DNA from: Streptomyces sp. NRRL S-350
Lineage (GTDB): Bacteria; Actinomycetota; Actinomycetes; Streptomycetales; Streptomycetaceae
Reading direction: 5' to 3'
DNA length: 46,891 bases
Assembly: GCF_000719705.1 (NCBI RefSeq)
Contig: NZ_JOHO01000054.1
Span: 1 to 46,891, forward strand
The notes under the pieces are model-generated. The model made no database searches. It worked only from the letters and a program-made list of their open reading frames with translations, and was not told where the DNA came from. Both the position numbers and the translations under genes were made by a program. This document shows positions 46,839 to 46,891 of the stretch, piece by piece (the stretch's first letter is position 1; each line of letters opens with the position of its first letter).

Positions 46839-46891
46839 ATGACCTTCGAGATCCGCGAGGACCGGAGCCCTCAGGGGCGGCGGAAGCTCTC
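46839..46891 (+). CDS. Truncated ORF start, possibly an IS30-type transposase
   Basis: ATG at 46839, preceded by CAGGGGATGCG, opens a frame (MTFEIREDRSPQGRRKL...) that runs off the window after 17 codons. The REDRSPQGRRKL opening reminds me of some streptomycete IS30-family transposases, and the AT-rich palindrome upstream would suit an element end, but 17 residues cannot identify it. Confidence 0.3.
   Translation, partial: MTFEIREDRSPQGRRKL

Overview
The window is high-GC DNA from an actinomycete, most likely Streptomycetaceae (Streptomyces or Kitasatospora). The grounds are the strong G/C bias at third codon positions, frequent GTG starts, probable leaderless mRNAs, a DUF574 methyltransferase, an FBP zinc-finger protein, a GH46 chitosanase under a CsnR-type operator, and the runs infC-rpmI-rplT-(rRNA methylase)-(histidine kinase)-pheST and argCJBDR...argH. 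I recall this as the typical Streptomyces core arrangement. Species-level placement is inference. Almost everything is ordinary core genome. There is no phage, CRISPR array, rRNA or tRNA; the only mobile-element hint is a transposase-like start at the right edge.

Layout. 1-110 is artificial-looking poly-C/poly-G. 113-4326: an AA10 lytic polysaccharide monooxygenase with a DasR-type operator, a small hypothetical protein, a PLP-dependent deaminase/aldolase, an SseB-family protein and a DUF1844 protein. 4327-12512: translation genes, namely infC (AUC start behind a leader with an intrinsic terminator), rpmI, rplT, a SpoU-type methylase, a PAS histidine kinase and pheST. 12565-14904: an autoregulated GntR/YtrA-type ABC exporter operon. 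14986-17278: a secreted chitosanase with its operator and a solitary sugar-binding lipoprotein. 17447-24038: 3-hydroxybutyryl-CoA dehydrogenase, a degenerate stretch with an SDR fragment, a NodB-like lipoprotein with an altered first motif, DUF574 and FBP proteins, an S4 RNA-binding protein, a VOC protein and a two-domain methyltransferase. 24146-30719: arginine biosynthesis, argCJBDR then argH, both preceded by ARG-box-like promoters. 30768-35832: a stand-alone sigma-region-4-like ORF, two GNAT acetyltransferases and the metNIQ methionine importer behind a long leader that encodes a Met/Cys-ending short peptide. 36005-43031: tetrapyrrole genes, namely a CobL-type CbiE-CbiT protein, a very long BluB-CobT fusion, and CysG. 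43140-46891: a sensor PP2C phosphatase, a second SpoU-type methylase and a truncated ORF.

How the genes work together. The LPMO and chitosanase are secreted enzymes for chitin and chitosan, each with its own regulatory palindrome. The arg genes with ArgR form a self-contained feedback circuit; argG and argF are not here. CobL, BluB-CobT and CysG cover uroporphyrinogen methylation, corrin-ring methylation and lower-ligand synthesis and activation for cobalamin. MetNIQ supplies methionine, the precursor of the SAM those methylations consume (inference).

Most interesting for follow-up: the putative Met/Cys leader peptide upstream of metNIQ, the roughly 715-residue low-complexity extension on BluB-CobT, the AUC-initiated infC leader, the stand-alone sigma-4-like ORF, the altered NodB protein and the decayed region at 18.6-18.9 kb. 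I found no clearly new multigene defence or biosynthetic system.
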